DNA from: Hydrogeniiclostridium mannosilyticum
GTDB lineage: Bacteria; Bacillota; Clostridia; Oscillospirales; Acutalibacteraceae
Assembly: GCF_003268275.1 (NCBI RefSeq)
Contig: NZ_QLYR01000001.1
Coordinates: 62,001 to 126,000, forward strand
Length of the DNA stretch: 64,000 bases
Direction of reading: 5' to 3'
Numbering within the stretch: the stretch's first letter is position 1; the number at the start of each line of letters is the position of its first letter. Position numbers and translations under genes: made by a program. The notes under the pieces were generated by a model that worked only from the letters and a program-made list of their open reading frames with translations, did no database searches and was not told the origin of the DNA. Of the stretch, positions 25,384 to 33,536 are shown in pieces.

Positions 25384-26229
25384 ATGAACAAACGAATTTT
25401 ATCACTGCTGGCCATGGTAATGCTATGCGTAAGCCTGGCACTGCCCGCCCTTGCCTCCGATTCCCCCAGTTCCCAGGGGTACAGCATTCCATCTATTCCC
25501 GCCGAGCGTCAGCTGCCCCGCCTGGTAGATAATGCGGATTTATTGAATAGTACCGAGGAGGCCGCGTTGCTGACCAAGCTGGACGAAATCAGTGAACGCC
25601 AATATTGTGATGTCGCGATTGTCACGGTAGATTCTCTGGAGGGCAAGAATGCTACCGCATATGCCGACGATTTCTACGATTACAATGGCTATGGTATGGG
25701 AACCGGCGACAGCGGCATTCTGCTGCTGATCAGCATGGAAAATCGAGACTGGGCTATTACCACCTATGGCTTCGGCATCCAAGCCTTTACCGATGCCGGG
25801 CAGGAATACATAACCGAGCGTTTTTTGCCCGACCTCAGCGACGGCAATTATGCCGCTGCCTTTGACCATTTCGCCTTGCTTGCGGATCAATTTCTTACCC
25901 AGGCGAGAACCGGCAATCCCTATGACAGTGGGAACCTACCCCGGGGGCTCTTGGGGCTTACCTGGACGCTTGCCGCCGTTGGAATTGGCATTTTGGTTGC
26001 TTGGAGCATTGTCAGCATCATGAAAAGCAAGCTAAAAAGCGTTCGGCCCCGGTCAAACGCTGCCGGCTATGTCCGCGGCGGAAGTATGAAGCTGACGGCA
26101 GCACAGGATCTTTTCCTCTATCGAACAATCTCCCGAACCGCCCGGCCGAAAAGCTCCGGCGGAGGCGGAAGCAGCACCCGTACCAGCTCCTCCGGCCGCA
26201 GCCACGGTGGTAGAAGCGGCAAATTTTAG
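25384..26229 (+). CDS. TPM-domain protein, exported and membrane-anchored
   Basis: 281 residues. Signal peptide MNKRILSLLAMVMLCVSLAL-PALA, then a TPM domain (PF04536, about 40-180): LPRLVDNADLLNSTEEAALL, DVAIVTVDSLEGK and GDSGILLLISMENRDWAI. One membrane helix follows (LLGLTWTLAAVGIGILVAW), then a basic cytosolic tail ending in a Ser/Gly/Arg-rich run. TPM proteins are linked to photosystem repair in plants and to membrane stress in bacteria. The ATG at 25384 has AGGAGG; an upstream in-frame GTG is inside the previous gene. Last gene of the SPFH trio. Confidence 0.85.
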   Translation: MNKRILSLLAMVMLCVSLALPALASDSPSSQGYSIPSIPAERQLPRLVDNADLLNSTEEAALLTKLDEISERQYCDVAIVTVDSLEGKNATAYADDFYDYNGYGMGTGDSGILLLISMENRDWAITTYGFGIQAFTDAGQEYITERFLPDLSDGNYAAAFDHFALLADQFLTQARTGNPYDSGNLPRGLLGLTWTLAAVGIGILVAWSIVSIMKSKLKSVRPRSNAAGYVRGGSMKLTAAQDLFLYRTISRTARPKSSGGGGSSTRTSSSGRSHGGRSGKF

Positions 26230-26245
26230 CCAAGAGCCCCGCGCC

Positions 26246-26274
26246 TTGACAGGGTCCCGGTTTTATGGCATAAT
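26246..26274 (+). promoter_or_regulatory. Promoter of the proS T-box leader
   Basis: TTGACA (26246-26251), a 17-base spacer and CATAAT (26269-26274), just after the TPM stop. Confidence 0.78.
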
Positions 26275-26280
26275 AACAAA

Positions 26281-26531
26281 ACATAGTAATAAAAGCTTCG
26301 ATAAGAACTAATAGGCTGTTTGAATGCTCAGAGAAAAGGCGGATGCTGCGAGCCTTTCAGGAAAACCGCCGAACCCCTCTTTGAGCTGCCGTCCGAAAGA
26401 GTTTTTCTATAAGGCGCGCCGGTTTTCTCACCGTTACCGAGTGTAAAGTGCGGAGTGTTCCGAATTCAGGTGGTACCGCGGACTTACAGCTTGTTCGCCC
26501 TGGGTTGATTAACGTCAACCCAGGGCTTTTT
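26281..26531 (+). promoter_or_regulatory. T-box riboswitch, proline type
   Basis: A tRNA-sensing leader RNA. The universal T-box bulge AGGTGGTACCGCGG is at 26468-26481, followed by the intrinsic terminator GCCCTGGGTTGA/TCAACCCAGGGC with five T at 26497-26531. In stem I, the lower helix GCTCAGAGA/TCTTTGAGC closes a loop holding GAACCCC, so the specifier codon is most simply CCC (Pro). This agrees with the proS start downstream. Uncharged tRNA-Pro should favour the antiterminator and read-through. Confidence 0.9.
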
Positions 26532-26564
26532 ATTTTCAAAAATAATACTAACAGGAGGACATCT

Positions 26565-26880
26565 ATGAAACTGGAAAAACTAGTGGGAGAGCGTTTCAAA
26601 GAAAAACCCGCCGATTGCGTCATTGACAGCCACGCCCTCATGCTGCGCGGCGGCTACATGAAATATGTTGCCAACGGTATCTTTTCATCCTATATGCCCT
26701 TACGCCGAATCACACGTAAAATTGAACAAATCATTCGTGAGGAAATGGATGCAATCGATGGACAGGAGGTCCAATTTCCGGTTGTCTTGCCGGCCTCTCT
26801 ATGGGAGGAATCTGGACGCTACGGGCATGTAGGCAGAGAATTGCTGCGGTTCAGTGACCGTAATAAAAGCCCTATGATTT
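26565..26880 (+). pseudogene. proS: Prolyl-tRNA synthetase, N-terminal fragment
   Basis: About 105 codons match the start of bacterial ProRS: MKLEKLVGERFKEKPADCVI, then HALMLRGGYMKYVANGIFSS and EVQFPVVLPASLWEESGRYG, ending RELLRFSDRNKSPMI. The expected continuation (LGMTHEE..., catalytic motif 2, anticodon domain) is absent; sequence of different character follows and the frame runs on for about 37 unrelated codons to 26993. The start ATG has AGGAGG and an intact T-box leader. The break at about 26878 marks the left edge of the mosaic island. A complete proS must exist elsewhere, or the junction is an assembly artefact. Confidence 0.88.
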
Positions 26881-26922
26881 TCCATTTTCTCTTTCTCTGT
26901 CACGTCTTTTCCTCCAATCATT

Positions 26923-27813
26923 TTACAAAGCGTTTTTTTCTGCCTTACGCATGTTCTCAAGAACCTCCGCAATGTCCGTATCAAAACAAATAGATTGTTT
27001 TTTAATTTCCTGTGGGCAGTAGGCTTCTCCACGATTGACGCAAGCATAAACTGACTTCGGATTTTTGGCGGTCATCTGCCAAAAAGGATATTTGATAATA
27101 ACAGGCGTGTTCATTCCAACGCCCAATTCCAGAAACAAAATGTGAAGTCCATTGTGACGACGAATAAAACTCTCATATCGTTCTGACGCTACGTACCATC
27201 CTTCGTCCTGTACAAAGGAATCATCACAACGCAAATTCATCGTCATAGGAGCACCGCATACAGGGCATTTGGGTATGAGTTCAGTAGGGATTTTCATATC
27301 CTTTTGTTTTGCGACCATCTCTCGTGCTTGTGCTTCATTGTCATAGGTCTTATTGTGGCAGGCTTTCGAGCATTGCCAAAGTCCGTAATCGCCCTGGGTA
27401 TAAAACAGTCGCTTTTTATCAAATCCTGCAAGCTGAAACTGATGGTCAACATTAGTTGTGAGAACAAAATAATCCTTATCCTTTACAAGCTCCAAAAGCG
27501 CAGTATATGGTTTTCCTGTGGAAACATCATAACGATTCACATAGATATGTCTTGACCACCAAGCCCAATACTCCTCTAAACTGCCATAAGGATAGAAGCC
27601 GCCGGAATACATATCGGTAATACCGTATTTCTCTCGAAAATCGGCAAAGTTTTTCTCAAATCTTTCGCCGCTGTAGCTTAGTCCAGCAGAGGTGGAAAGA
27701 CCTGCACCAGCGCCGATCACAATAGCATCGGCGGTTTTGATTTCTTCTTTCAGCCTGTTTATATTATCCGAGTAAGTCCCGGTAGATTTCGTAATCCATC
27801 TGTTTGAAAACAT
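26923..27813 (-). CDS. Class M sirtuin (SirTM), predicted protein ADP-ribosyltransferase
   Basis: 296 residues. NAD-binding start ADAIVIGAGAGLSTSAGLSY, then MYSGGFYPYGSLEEYWAWW, LTTNVDHQFQLAGF, a zinc site formed by CSKAC and CPVCGAPM, and LFLELGVGMNTP. This is the macrodomain-linked SirTM group, whose studied members ADP-ribosylate proteins (in pathogens, a lipoylated GcvH-like carrier) rather than deacetylate. The ATG at 27813 follows GAGGTGA and overlaps the macrodomain gene by 50 bases, so the pair is tightly coupled. GcvH-L and lipoate ligase partners of the known operon are not present nearby. Confidence 0.92.
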   Translation of the reverse strand: MFSNRWITKSTGTYSDNINRLKEEIKTADAIVIGAGAGLSTSAGLSYSGERFEKNFADFREKYGITDMYSGGFYPYGSLEEYWAWWSRHIYVNRYDVSTGKPYTALLELVKDKDYFVLTTNVDHQFQLAGFDKKRLFYTQGDYGLWQCSKACHNKTYDNEAQAREMVAKQKDMKIPTELIPKCPVCGAPMTMNLRCDDSFVQDEGWYVASERYESFIRRHNGLHILFLELGVGMNTPVIIKYPFWQMTAKNPKSVYACVNRGEAYCPQEIKKQSICFDTDIAEVLENMRKAEKNAL

Positions 27814-28537
27814 TGAATATCACCTCAATTTGGCTGTCAGTCTGCCGCTTATATTCCTTTACCGTCTGTACTGCGATTTCTGCCGCCTTATCATTTGGAA
27901 AATGAAATTCTCCCGTAGAGATACAACAAAATGCAATGCTTTTGATAGCATTTTGCTCCGCAAGCTCCAAACAGGAGCGATAGCAGGAAGCAAGCTGCTT
28001 CTTGTCTTTTTCTGTCAGTCGTCCGTAGATGATCGGGCCGACGGTGTGCAACACATAATTACAGGGCAGATTATATGCCGGAGTGATTTTTGCCTTGCCT
28101 GTTTCTTCTTCGTGTCCCTGTTCGTTCATAAGCTCTGCACAGGCTGCCCGAAGCTGAATGCCCGCATAGGTATGGATAGCGTTGTCAATACAGCCGTGGC
28201 AGGGGCAGAAACAACCCAGCATTTGGCTGTTAGCGGCGTTGACAAGGGCATCACAGCGAAGGGTGGTGATGTCGCCCTTCCGTAGATAAAGCCCCTTCTG
28301 TACCGGCTGTAAATCCGACAGATTGGTAATGCCTTTTTCTGCGGTTTCAGTTTGCAAATAAGCGTCCTGCACCTCTATAAATTCACGGCTTGCCGCCTGC
28401 GGCATACGAACATTCAAAAGAGAGCGCAATAGCCGTTTCTGCTCTTGCTCATCTTGGGGGATTTCGATATCACGGTATTTCGGCTGTTCTTTTAGCAACT
28501 CTCTGATTAAGTAGATTCTTCTTTCCTTTTGTGTCAT
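27764..28537 (-). CDS. Zinc-containing macrodomain, predicted protein-ADP-ribose hydrolase
   Basis: 257 residues. A helical N-terminal extension of about 75 residues is followed by the macrodomain: LRKGDITTLRCDALVNAANS, the zinc-binding loop CFCPCHGCIDNAIHTYAG, YVLHTVGPI and IAFCCISTGEFHFPNDKAAEIA. The Cys/His loop defines the Zn-macro class that is co-encoded with SirTM and removes its ADP-ribose mark. It overlaps the sirtuin start and lies three bases after the FeS flavoprotein gene, so the three form one operon. Confidence 0.92.
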   Translation of the reverse strand: MTQKERRIYLIRELLKEQPKYRDIEIPQDEQEQKRLLRSLLNVRMPQAASREFIEVQDAYLQTETAEKGITNLSDLQPVQKGLYLRKGDITTLRCDALVNAANSQMLGCFCPCHGCIDNAIHTYAGIQLRAACAELMNEQGHEEETGKAKITPAYNLPCNYVLHTVGPIIYGRLTEKDKKQLASCYRSCLELAEQNAIKSIAFCCISTGEFHFPNDKAAEIAVQTVKEYKRQTDSQIEVIFNVFKQMDYEIYRDLLG

Positions 28538-28540
28538 AAC

Positions 28541-29155
28541 TTATCCTCTCCGAACGACTGCATTTTGCGGACATACAGATTTACAGTTGCCGCAATGCAA
28601 GCAATGCATTTGTTCAATGACGGCGGGTGTAGTGGTAAAATCAATACAAGCCTGCGGGCAGACTGTTTCACAAGTACGGCAGCCAATACAATCGTTCGTG
28701 ATAAAATATCCTTCCTGCTTTGCTTCTGGCTGTCCAATGGTAAAGGACGCTCTTTCTATCGGCTTTATCGATAAATCAAACCACTCACCGCTGCCTTCAT
28801 AGAGCCCGAAAACCGTAAGAGCCCGACGGGATTCTTCTGTAGGATAGATCTCGTTCATATACGGGTTTTTCTCAAACAGCCGGGGAAGATGAGCTTCCCC
28901 CAATTCACACACCTTGCCACGGACGGACACCGCCGCGCAGGACATGGTATCTTCACCCTTTATGCCCGTCAAAGCTATATATCCATACCTTTTCAAGCGG
29001 TCATAAAAGCCTTTTCCTTTGGCGGTAAGAAAATAAAGACCGCTTTCATCCGCGTCCATCATATCAATGGCACAGGTTACTGGAAACCCTTTATCGTCAG
29101 TCGTTGCCGCAATCACAGTATGAATTTCTTTCACTATAAAATGCAAATAGTCCAT
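28541..29155 (-). CDS. Pyridoxamine 5'-phosphate oxidase-like flavoprotein with 4Fe-4S ferredoxin tail
   Basis: 204 residues. The first 130 form a split-barrel flavin-binding domain (VIAATTDDKGFPVTCAIDMM; GLYFLTAKGKGFYDRL). The last 60 carry two 4Fe-4S motifs, CIGCRTCETVCP and CLHCGNCKSVCP. Such fusions are probable flavin/FeS redox proteins in anaerobes; the substrate is unknown. First gene of the operon that continues with the macrodomain and sirtuin, which suggests a redox input to ADP-ribosylation. ATG with GGAG. Confidence 0.87.
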   Translation of the reverse strand: MDYLHFIVKEIHTVIAATTDDKGFPVTCAIDMMDADESGLYFLTAKGKGFYDRLKRYGYIALTGIKGEDTMSCAAVSVRGKVCELGEAHLPRLFEKNPYMNEIYPTEESRRALTVFGLYEGSGEWFDLSIKPIERASFTIGQPEAKQEGYFITNDCIGCRTCETVCPQACIDFTTTPAVIEQMHCLHCGNCKSVCPQNAVVRRG

Positions 29156-29173
29156 TTTTAACTCCGTATCAGA

Positions 29174-29201
29174 ACAGGGCTGCCTTTTGCGACAGCCCTG
29201 T
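29174..29201 (-). terminator. Hairpin after the NmrA-like gene
   Basis: ACAGGGCTG pairs perfectly with CAGCCCTGT around a 10-base loop, 11 bases beyond the stop of the 29212 gene. The T-run is weak. Confidence 0.6.
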
Positions 29202-29211
29202 ACATCTGCTC

Positions 29212-29841
29212 TTATTCAGCGACAACGCTGATACGCTGCTGAATGTGGTTGCCTTTTGTTGCCTCATCTATCATGGCAATCGCATAATCGGCGTAGCTGA
29301 TAACACTTTCGCCATTGGCATTCAAGGTTAATTCTTCTCCGGCGAGAATGTATTTGCCCGTGCGCTCACCGTCTGCCTGAAAGTCTGCGGCAGGGCTGAT
29401 AAACGTCCACTTTACATCGTTTCTCTTTCGAAGCTCTGCAAGCGCCTTGCCCTGTGCCTTTGCAAGCGGCAGGAACATTGCCGGAAAATCCGGTCCATCC
29501 GAAACTTGGACAGTGTGTTCCGGGTTCACATACAGGCTTCCTGCACCGCCGACTACAAGTAAGCGAATATCCGTGCCGGAAAGAATGTCGCAAAGGTGCT
29601 TCAGAGAAGTGCTGTGCTGAGGAAGCACATCTTCTGTCCAAGCGCCGAATGCGTCGATGACAACATCAAAACCGTTCAGGTCAGCGGTAGTCAAATCAAA
29701 CAAGTCCTTTTTCAGCACATTCTGTGCTGCTGTCTGATTATCACCACGAACAACGGATGTTACATCAAGATTTCTTTCAACTGCTTCTTTTACAATAAGT
29801 TTTCCAGCTTTTCCGTTTGCACAAATAACTGCTATTTTCAT
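29212..29841 (-). CDS. NAD(P)-binding NmrA/SDR-like protein
   Basis: 209 residues. Rossmann start MKIAVICANGKAGKLIVKEA, FDVVIDAFGAW, LLVVGGAGSLYVNPE, KWTFISPAADFQADGERTGK and ISYADYAIAMIDEA. Matches the atypical short-chain dehydrogenase (SDR a5, YwnB-like) group; redox sensing or quinone-type reduction is typical. It is divergent from an HxlR regulator, a common pairing in which HxlR controls the enzyme under electrophile or redox stress. Confidence 0.85.
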   Translation of the reverse strand: MKIAVICANGKAGKLIVKEAVERNLDVTSVVRGDNQTAAQNVLKKDLFDLTTADLNGFDVVIDAFGAWTEDVLPQHSTSLKHLCDILSGTDIRLLVVGGAGSLYVNPEHTVQVSDGPDFPAMFLPLAKAQGKALAELRKRNDVKWTFISPAADFQADGERTGKYILAGEELTLNANGESVISYADYAIAMIDEATKGNHIQQRISVVAE

Positions 29842-30174
29842 TTTAAGTTCCTCCTGATTTTATCGGTCTTCCCGAATTGTTTTGAATGTAGGAGTTTCGG
29901 AGCGGCCGTCTCCGTAGCTCTGGACTATATTATACGCAGGCAGGTTTCTGCTGTAAAGTAAGCACTTTATTGTGGTGTAGTTACCCAGAGGATACTATTG
30001 GACAGTTACTTAGAGGAAACAAATGCGTAAATGCAAGGGATTTACGCATTTTTATGGGCTGAAAAAAATTTTTTGATTTTTTCAGCCCATATACAGAGCA
30101 TTGATTTCTTACGGGTTGTTATGGTATAATAGGGATGTTAAATACAAAAAAATACTAATGGAAGGATTACAGAT
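29842..30174. other. Divergent control region NmrA-like / HxlR
   Basis: About 330 bases. Holds a promoter for hxlR (TTGATT 30101-30106, 18-base spacer, TATAAT 30125-30130). Two adjacent perfect inverted repeats, AAATGCGTAAA with TTTACGCATTT (30021-30052) and TATGGGCTGAAAAAA with its complement (30053-30092), lie back to back and are possible terminators or operators. Confidence 0.65.
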
Positions 30175-30510
30175 ATGAGTGAAGCGAAAACAGCAAAAGA
30201 TTTGCCTGCCTGCCCTGTTGAAACGACTTTAATGCTGATCGGTGATAAATGGAAAGTCCTAATTCTGCGTGACCTGCTTCCCGGCACAAAGCGTTTTGGA
30301 GAATTGAAAAAGTCTATCGGCAGCGTCAGCCAAAAGGTTTTAACGGCACAGCTTCGGGATATGGAGGAAAGCGGTCTTGTTAGTCGCAAAGTCTATGCAG
30401 AAGTACCGCCAAGAGTGGAATACTCCCTCACTGAGCTTGGGCAAAGCCTGAAACCGATTCTTGATTCTATGTGGAATTGGGGCGAGGGATATAAGGCTTC
30501 ATTGAATTAG
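30175..30510 (+). CDS. HxlR-family transcriptional regulator
   Basis: 111 residues, single winged-helix domain: LPACPVETTLMLIGDKWKVL, ILRDLLPGTKRFGELKKSI, VSQKVLTAQLRDMEESGLV and YAEVPPRVEYSLTELG are the family pattern, with the conserved N-terminal Cys of redox-sensing members. ATG with GGAAGG. Divergent from the NmrA-like gene that it probably controls. A perfect hairpin follows the stop. Confidence 0.92.
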   Translation: MSEAKTAKDLPACPVETTLMLIGDKWKVLILRDLLPGTKRFGELKKSIGSVSQKVLTAQLRDMEESGLVSRKVYAEVPPRVEYSLTELGQSLKPILDSMWNWGEGYKASLN

Positions 30511-30516
30511 AAAGAT

Positions 30517-30545
30517 GGCGGATATCTCTTTTGGAGATATCCGCC
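30517..30545 (+). terminator. Hairpin after hxlR
   Basis: GGCGGATATCTC pairs perfectly with GAGATATCCGCC across a five-base loop, directly after the stop. T-run is interrupted. Confidence 0.7.
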
Positions 30546-30551
30546 ACGTCT

Positions 30552-30905
30552 TTATCTGTATATGATTTCTTTGTTGACAATTTCCATTGCACATGCCTGT
30601 ATGTTACCCAGCCGTCCAACCCATTCTAAAGCATTGTCAGACTTTAGCTGTTCTGTGATACCCTGTGATTGCTTTATCTGTTATATGAGCCTTTCAAAGC
30701 GTTCCTGCGCCTACCTGTCTATCTCTGCAAGATAAGTGTTGAGCTTGCTACTGGTCAAAAGTGTTGTGTAGGTTGCTTTTCTATGCTCTTTCAGAAAGCA
30801 TTTGTGCCGCTGTCCCCATATCCCGATAGGCTTCTTTTCTTCTTCAGGCGGTGAGGTAAGGTTAGGGATAAGATACCCGTTTTCTTCGTGATAAGTTCCG
30901 CCCAT
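30552..30905 (-). pseudogene. tnpV: TnpV-type transposon protein, two in-frame stops
   Basis: A complete 118-codon frame on the minus strand: TYHEENGYLIPNLTSPPEEE, IGIWGQRHKCFLKEHRKATY, TTLLTSSKLNTYLAEIDR, then TAG, AQERFERLI, TAA, and QIKQSQGITEQLKSDNALEW. This is the TnpV protein of Tn4451/Tn1549-like elements; both stops replace residues normally Gln-like. The frame is otherwise preserved, so decay is recent or read-through would be needed. It marks old integration of a conjugative or mobilisable element. Confidence 0.85.
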
Positions 30906-30999
30906 TTAATATTGTTTTCTCCATAAGGGAGATTACCAGAACAACCGAATAGGATACGAAAAGGCCGGAAGTTACTCTATAAAGAGCGCTTCCGGTCTT

Positions 31000-31259
31000 T
31001 TATTTAAAAGAAATATAATAACGATTGGATGTCGCACTGCTGTTCTCACGGTAGTGCGACTCTTTTCGCATCAGTCCTGCTTTTTCTAAATCTTTGACAG
31101 CGCGTTCACTGTGCTGCGGGACACCGACAGGTCTTTTGCAATGGTATTAATACCCGGCCAAGCCTTTCGTTCCTTATCCATCCGGTCGTGGAGATAGATA
31201 TACACGAGCTTTGCCCGGTGCGGCAGCTCCGAGCGATACAAAAAATCAAGTCTGCCCAT
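31000..31259 (-). pseudogene. Helix-turn-helix protein of a mobile element, frameshifted
   Basis: Starts MGRLDFLYRSELPHRAKLVY from an ATG at 31259 with GAGGTGAGG, continues MDKERKAWPGINTIAKDLSV and SRSTV, then shifts frame to RAVKDLEKAGLMRKESHYRE and NSSATSNRYYISFK before the stop at 31000. A winged-helix protein of this type is common in Tn1549-like elements. The whole length of 260 bases is not divisible by three, proving the frameshift. A GC hairpin at 30960-30997 (GGCCGGAAG/CTTCCGGTC) follows. Confidence 0.75.
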
Positions 31260-31465
31260 CAGACCTCACCTCTTTTTCGGCTGTCCCTGCGGTGTAGGGT
31301 TCTGTGGACTGCCTGTGTTCTTATTACCTCTATTCCTCAACGCAATATTCTTTGCTAATATTTATGAGGATAATCGAAAATTAGATATAAAATTTACCGT
31401 AAACTATATACGAGATTATATGCAGAAAGGGGCTTGACAAAAATGATGGAGAAAGGTAGGCTTTT

Positions 31466-31522
<57 letters not shown>

Positions 31523-31574
31523 AGTGTAACTCTGTCCTTTTTTTCTTGTCAAGACCTAAAATATACAAAAATGT

Positions 31575-31618
31575 AGGCGTATTCTGCCCGTTTTATAACG
31601 GGCGGGATGCGCCTTTTT
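31575..31618 (+). terminator. Hairpin with T-run before the surface protein gene
   Basis: AGGCGTATTCTGCCCG pairs with CGGGCGGGATGCGCCT (G-U pairs allowed) and is followed by five T. It stands 44 bases upstream of the 31662 start, so transcripts from further up would be attenuated. Confidence 0.75.
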
Positions 31619-31661
31619 GTGTTATGAAGTAAGAAAGTAATTGAAACGAAAGGGCGAAAAT

Positions 31662-33440
31662 ATGAAAGCGAAAATAAAAAGTAAAGTGCTGGCAGCATTG
31701 ATTTGCTGTATGCTCATAATCGGCTTATTGCCGACAACTGTTTTGGCTGCAAGTCTTACAGTTTTGAATGTAAACGGAACAAGCATTCTTTCCGCAACTG
31801 ATAATAAGATCACCTGCGGAGAGGGTACTGCGGAGTATGACTCGGACAACAATACGCTGACACTTACAAATATCACCATAGAAGGGGAGTTTTCGGGTTC
31901 TGCTGCGATCTATGCTGTGGGAGATTTAACAATACGATTGGTCGGAACGAACACTATTACATCGGGTTATTATGGTATTTATGGCAATAACGGTACAATC
32001 ACCATTGGCGGAGAGGGAAAATTGATAATTCAATCTGATAACGATTGTATGCGGGGTGATAACATCTCTATCGGGAGCGTAGATGAAACAGGCGCACCTA
32101 CCATTGAAGCAATGGGGAGAGGCAAACAAGCCACCGGAATATACACGACAAATGTGCTGACTATTCAAAACGGTGCGAAGGTTACTGCCAAAAGTGATGG
32201 AGATAGCTATGCCCTATGCGGAGAAGGAGGAATCACCATTGCTGACAGTACAGTAAATACCACCTCAAGTGGAAGTGAACAAAATGTAATCTGTAGTGTA
32301 AGTGATTTTTCCATTGACAATTCTACCGTGACGGCAACCGGAACATCCCAAGATGCCTTTCCCGCTATCTTTGCGGCAGGAAATATAAATATTACTAACA
32401 AGAGTAATGTCGAGGCAACATCAAGCGGTATGCGAGGAATCTTTACTGACAGTAATATGACAGTAACAGACAGTACAGTTACTGCCACAGGTACGACTCG
32501 CGAGGGGATGGTCGTAGTGGGAACTTTGACACTGAACAATTCATCACTGACGGCTTCAAGTAAACCGAATGATATTATCCCTGCTATTGTAACTAAAAGC
32601 TTTAATATTACCAATTCAGAGGTAACTGCAAAGGGTGGCTTTGATTTATTTGACTGGTACAATGGCAATATAGACGACATCTCTTTCGGCATTGCACCTG
32701 CAAATGGAAAACTTGCAGAATTTAAAGTAGACGGAAATAACTGGGACGGTTCAGCGGCAAAGCATTTTAAGGAAGGTAATGAATCGCCTTATGATACAGC
32801 AATAAACTTTAGTGCTGACGAGATGAACTGGCTTGGTGCATACCGTTATATTCATATCGGGGAACATATTCATACAGGTGGTACAGCAACCTGTACTGAA
32901 CCAACCATATGCGAAGATTGTGGTAGAGCGTATGGAAATGCACTTGGACACAATGCAGTAAAAACAGAACGCAAAGAAGCGACCTGCATTGAAGATGGAA
33001 ATGTCGAATATTGGTATTGTGACGCTTGCGGCAAATATTTCAGCGATGAAGCACTGACAAAAGAAATCGCAAAAGAAGAAACTGTTGTCAAAGCAACCGG
33101 ACATGGTGAAACGGAACTAAAAAATGCCAAAGAAGCGACCTGTACCGTGGAAGGATATACTGGGGATAAGGTATGCAAAGTATGCGGTTCGGTAGTGGAA
33201 AAAGGAAAGGTAACTGCAAAAGCTGCACATAACTTCAAAGACGGAAAATGTACCGTTTGTAAAGCAACTGACCCAAATTATGTACCAACAAAACCAACTG
33301 TTCCTGAAAAAGGAGATAAAGAATCTCCACAGACTGGCGATTCTACTAATATCGCTCTGTGGTTTGCGATTATGCTGACGGCAGGCACAATCCTGACAGG
33401 TACGGTTCTTTACAGCAAAAAGAAAAAATGCAGTAAGTAA
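31662..33440 (+). CDS. Sortase-anchored beta-helix surface protein
   Basis: 592 residues. Signal peptide ending LLPTTVLA. Residues about 35-360 form repeated short strands (LTIQNGAKVTA, ITIADSTVNTT, FSIDNSTVTATG, MTVTDSTVTATG, LTLNNSSLTAS), a right-handed beta-helix of the Cthe_2159/carbohydrate-binding type. Then three CxxC-bearing repeats (TCTEPTICEDCGR; YWYCDACGKYF; DKVCKVCGS) of the kind found in clostridial surface proteins. The end SPQTGDSTN, a hydrophobic helix and KKKKCSK form a sortase signal (QTGD variant of LPXTG). GAAAGGG precedes the ATG. Probably a cell-wall adhesin; its upstream microsatellite may vary expression. Confidence 0.85.
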   Translation: MKAKIKSKVLAALICCMLIIGLLPTTVLAASLTVLNVNGTSILSATDNKITCGEGTAEYDSDNNTLTLTNITIEGEFSGSAAIYAVGDLTIRLVGTNTITSGYYGIYGNNGTITIGGEGKLIIQSDNDCMRGDNISIGSVDETGAPTIEAMGRGKQATGIYTTNVLTIQNGAKVTAKSDGDSYALCGEGGITIADSTVNTTSSGSEQNVICSVSDFSIDNSTVTATGTSQDAFPAIFAAGNINITNKSNVEATSSGMRGIFTDSNMTVTDSTVTATGTTREGMVVVGTLTLNNSSLTASSKPNDIIPAIVTKSFNITNSEVTAKGGFDLFDWYNGNIDDISFGIAPANGKLAEFKVDGNNWDGSAAKHFKEGNESPYDTAINFSADEMNWLGAYRYIHIGEHIHTGGTATCTEPTICEDCGRAYGNALGHNAVKTERKEATCIEDGNVEYWYCDACGKYFSDEALTKEIAKEETVVKATGHGETELKNAKEATCTVEGYTGDKVCKVCGSVVEKGKVTAKAAHNFKDGKCTVCKATDPNYVPTKPTVPEKGDKESPQTGDSTNIALWFAIMLTAGTILTGTVLYSKKKKCSK

Positions 33441-33450
33441 GTATTATAAA

Positions 33451-33488
33451 ATACGCCCTGTGGTTTAAACATCCGCAGGGCATATTTT
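33451..33488 (+). terminator. Terminator after the surface protein gene
   Basis: ATACGCCCTGTGG pairs with CCGCAGGGCATAT and is followed by T4. A second hairpin with GCCGCC/GGCGG arms follows at about 33497-33527. Confidence 0.75.
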
Positions 33489-33536
33489 ATGTATGCCGCC
33501 GCTATGGGTAACACCATAATGGCGGTTTTGGGGTGT

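Noticed and set aside
26799-27047. 82-codon minus-strand frame across the proS junction
   Set aside because: Overlaps the proS remnant and the sirtuin end in other frames; chance frame.
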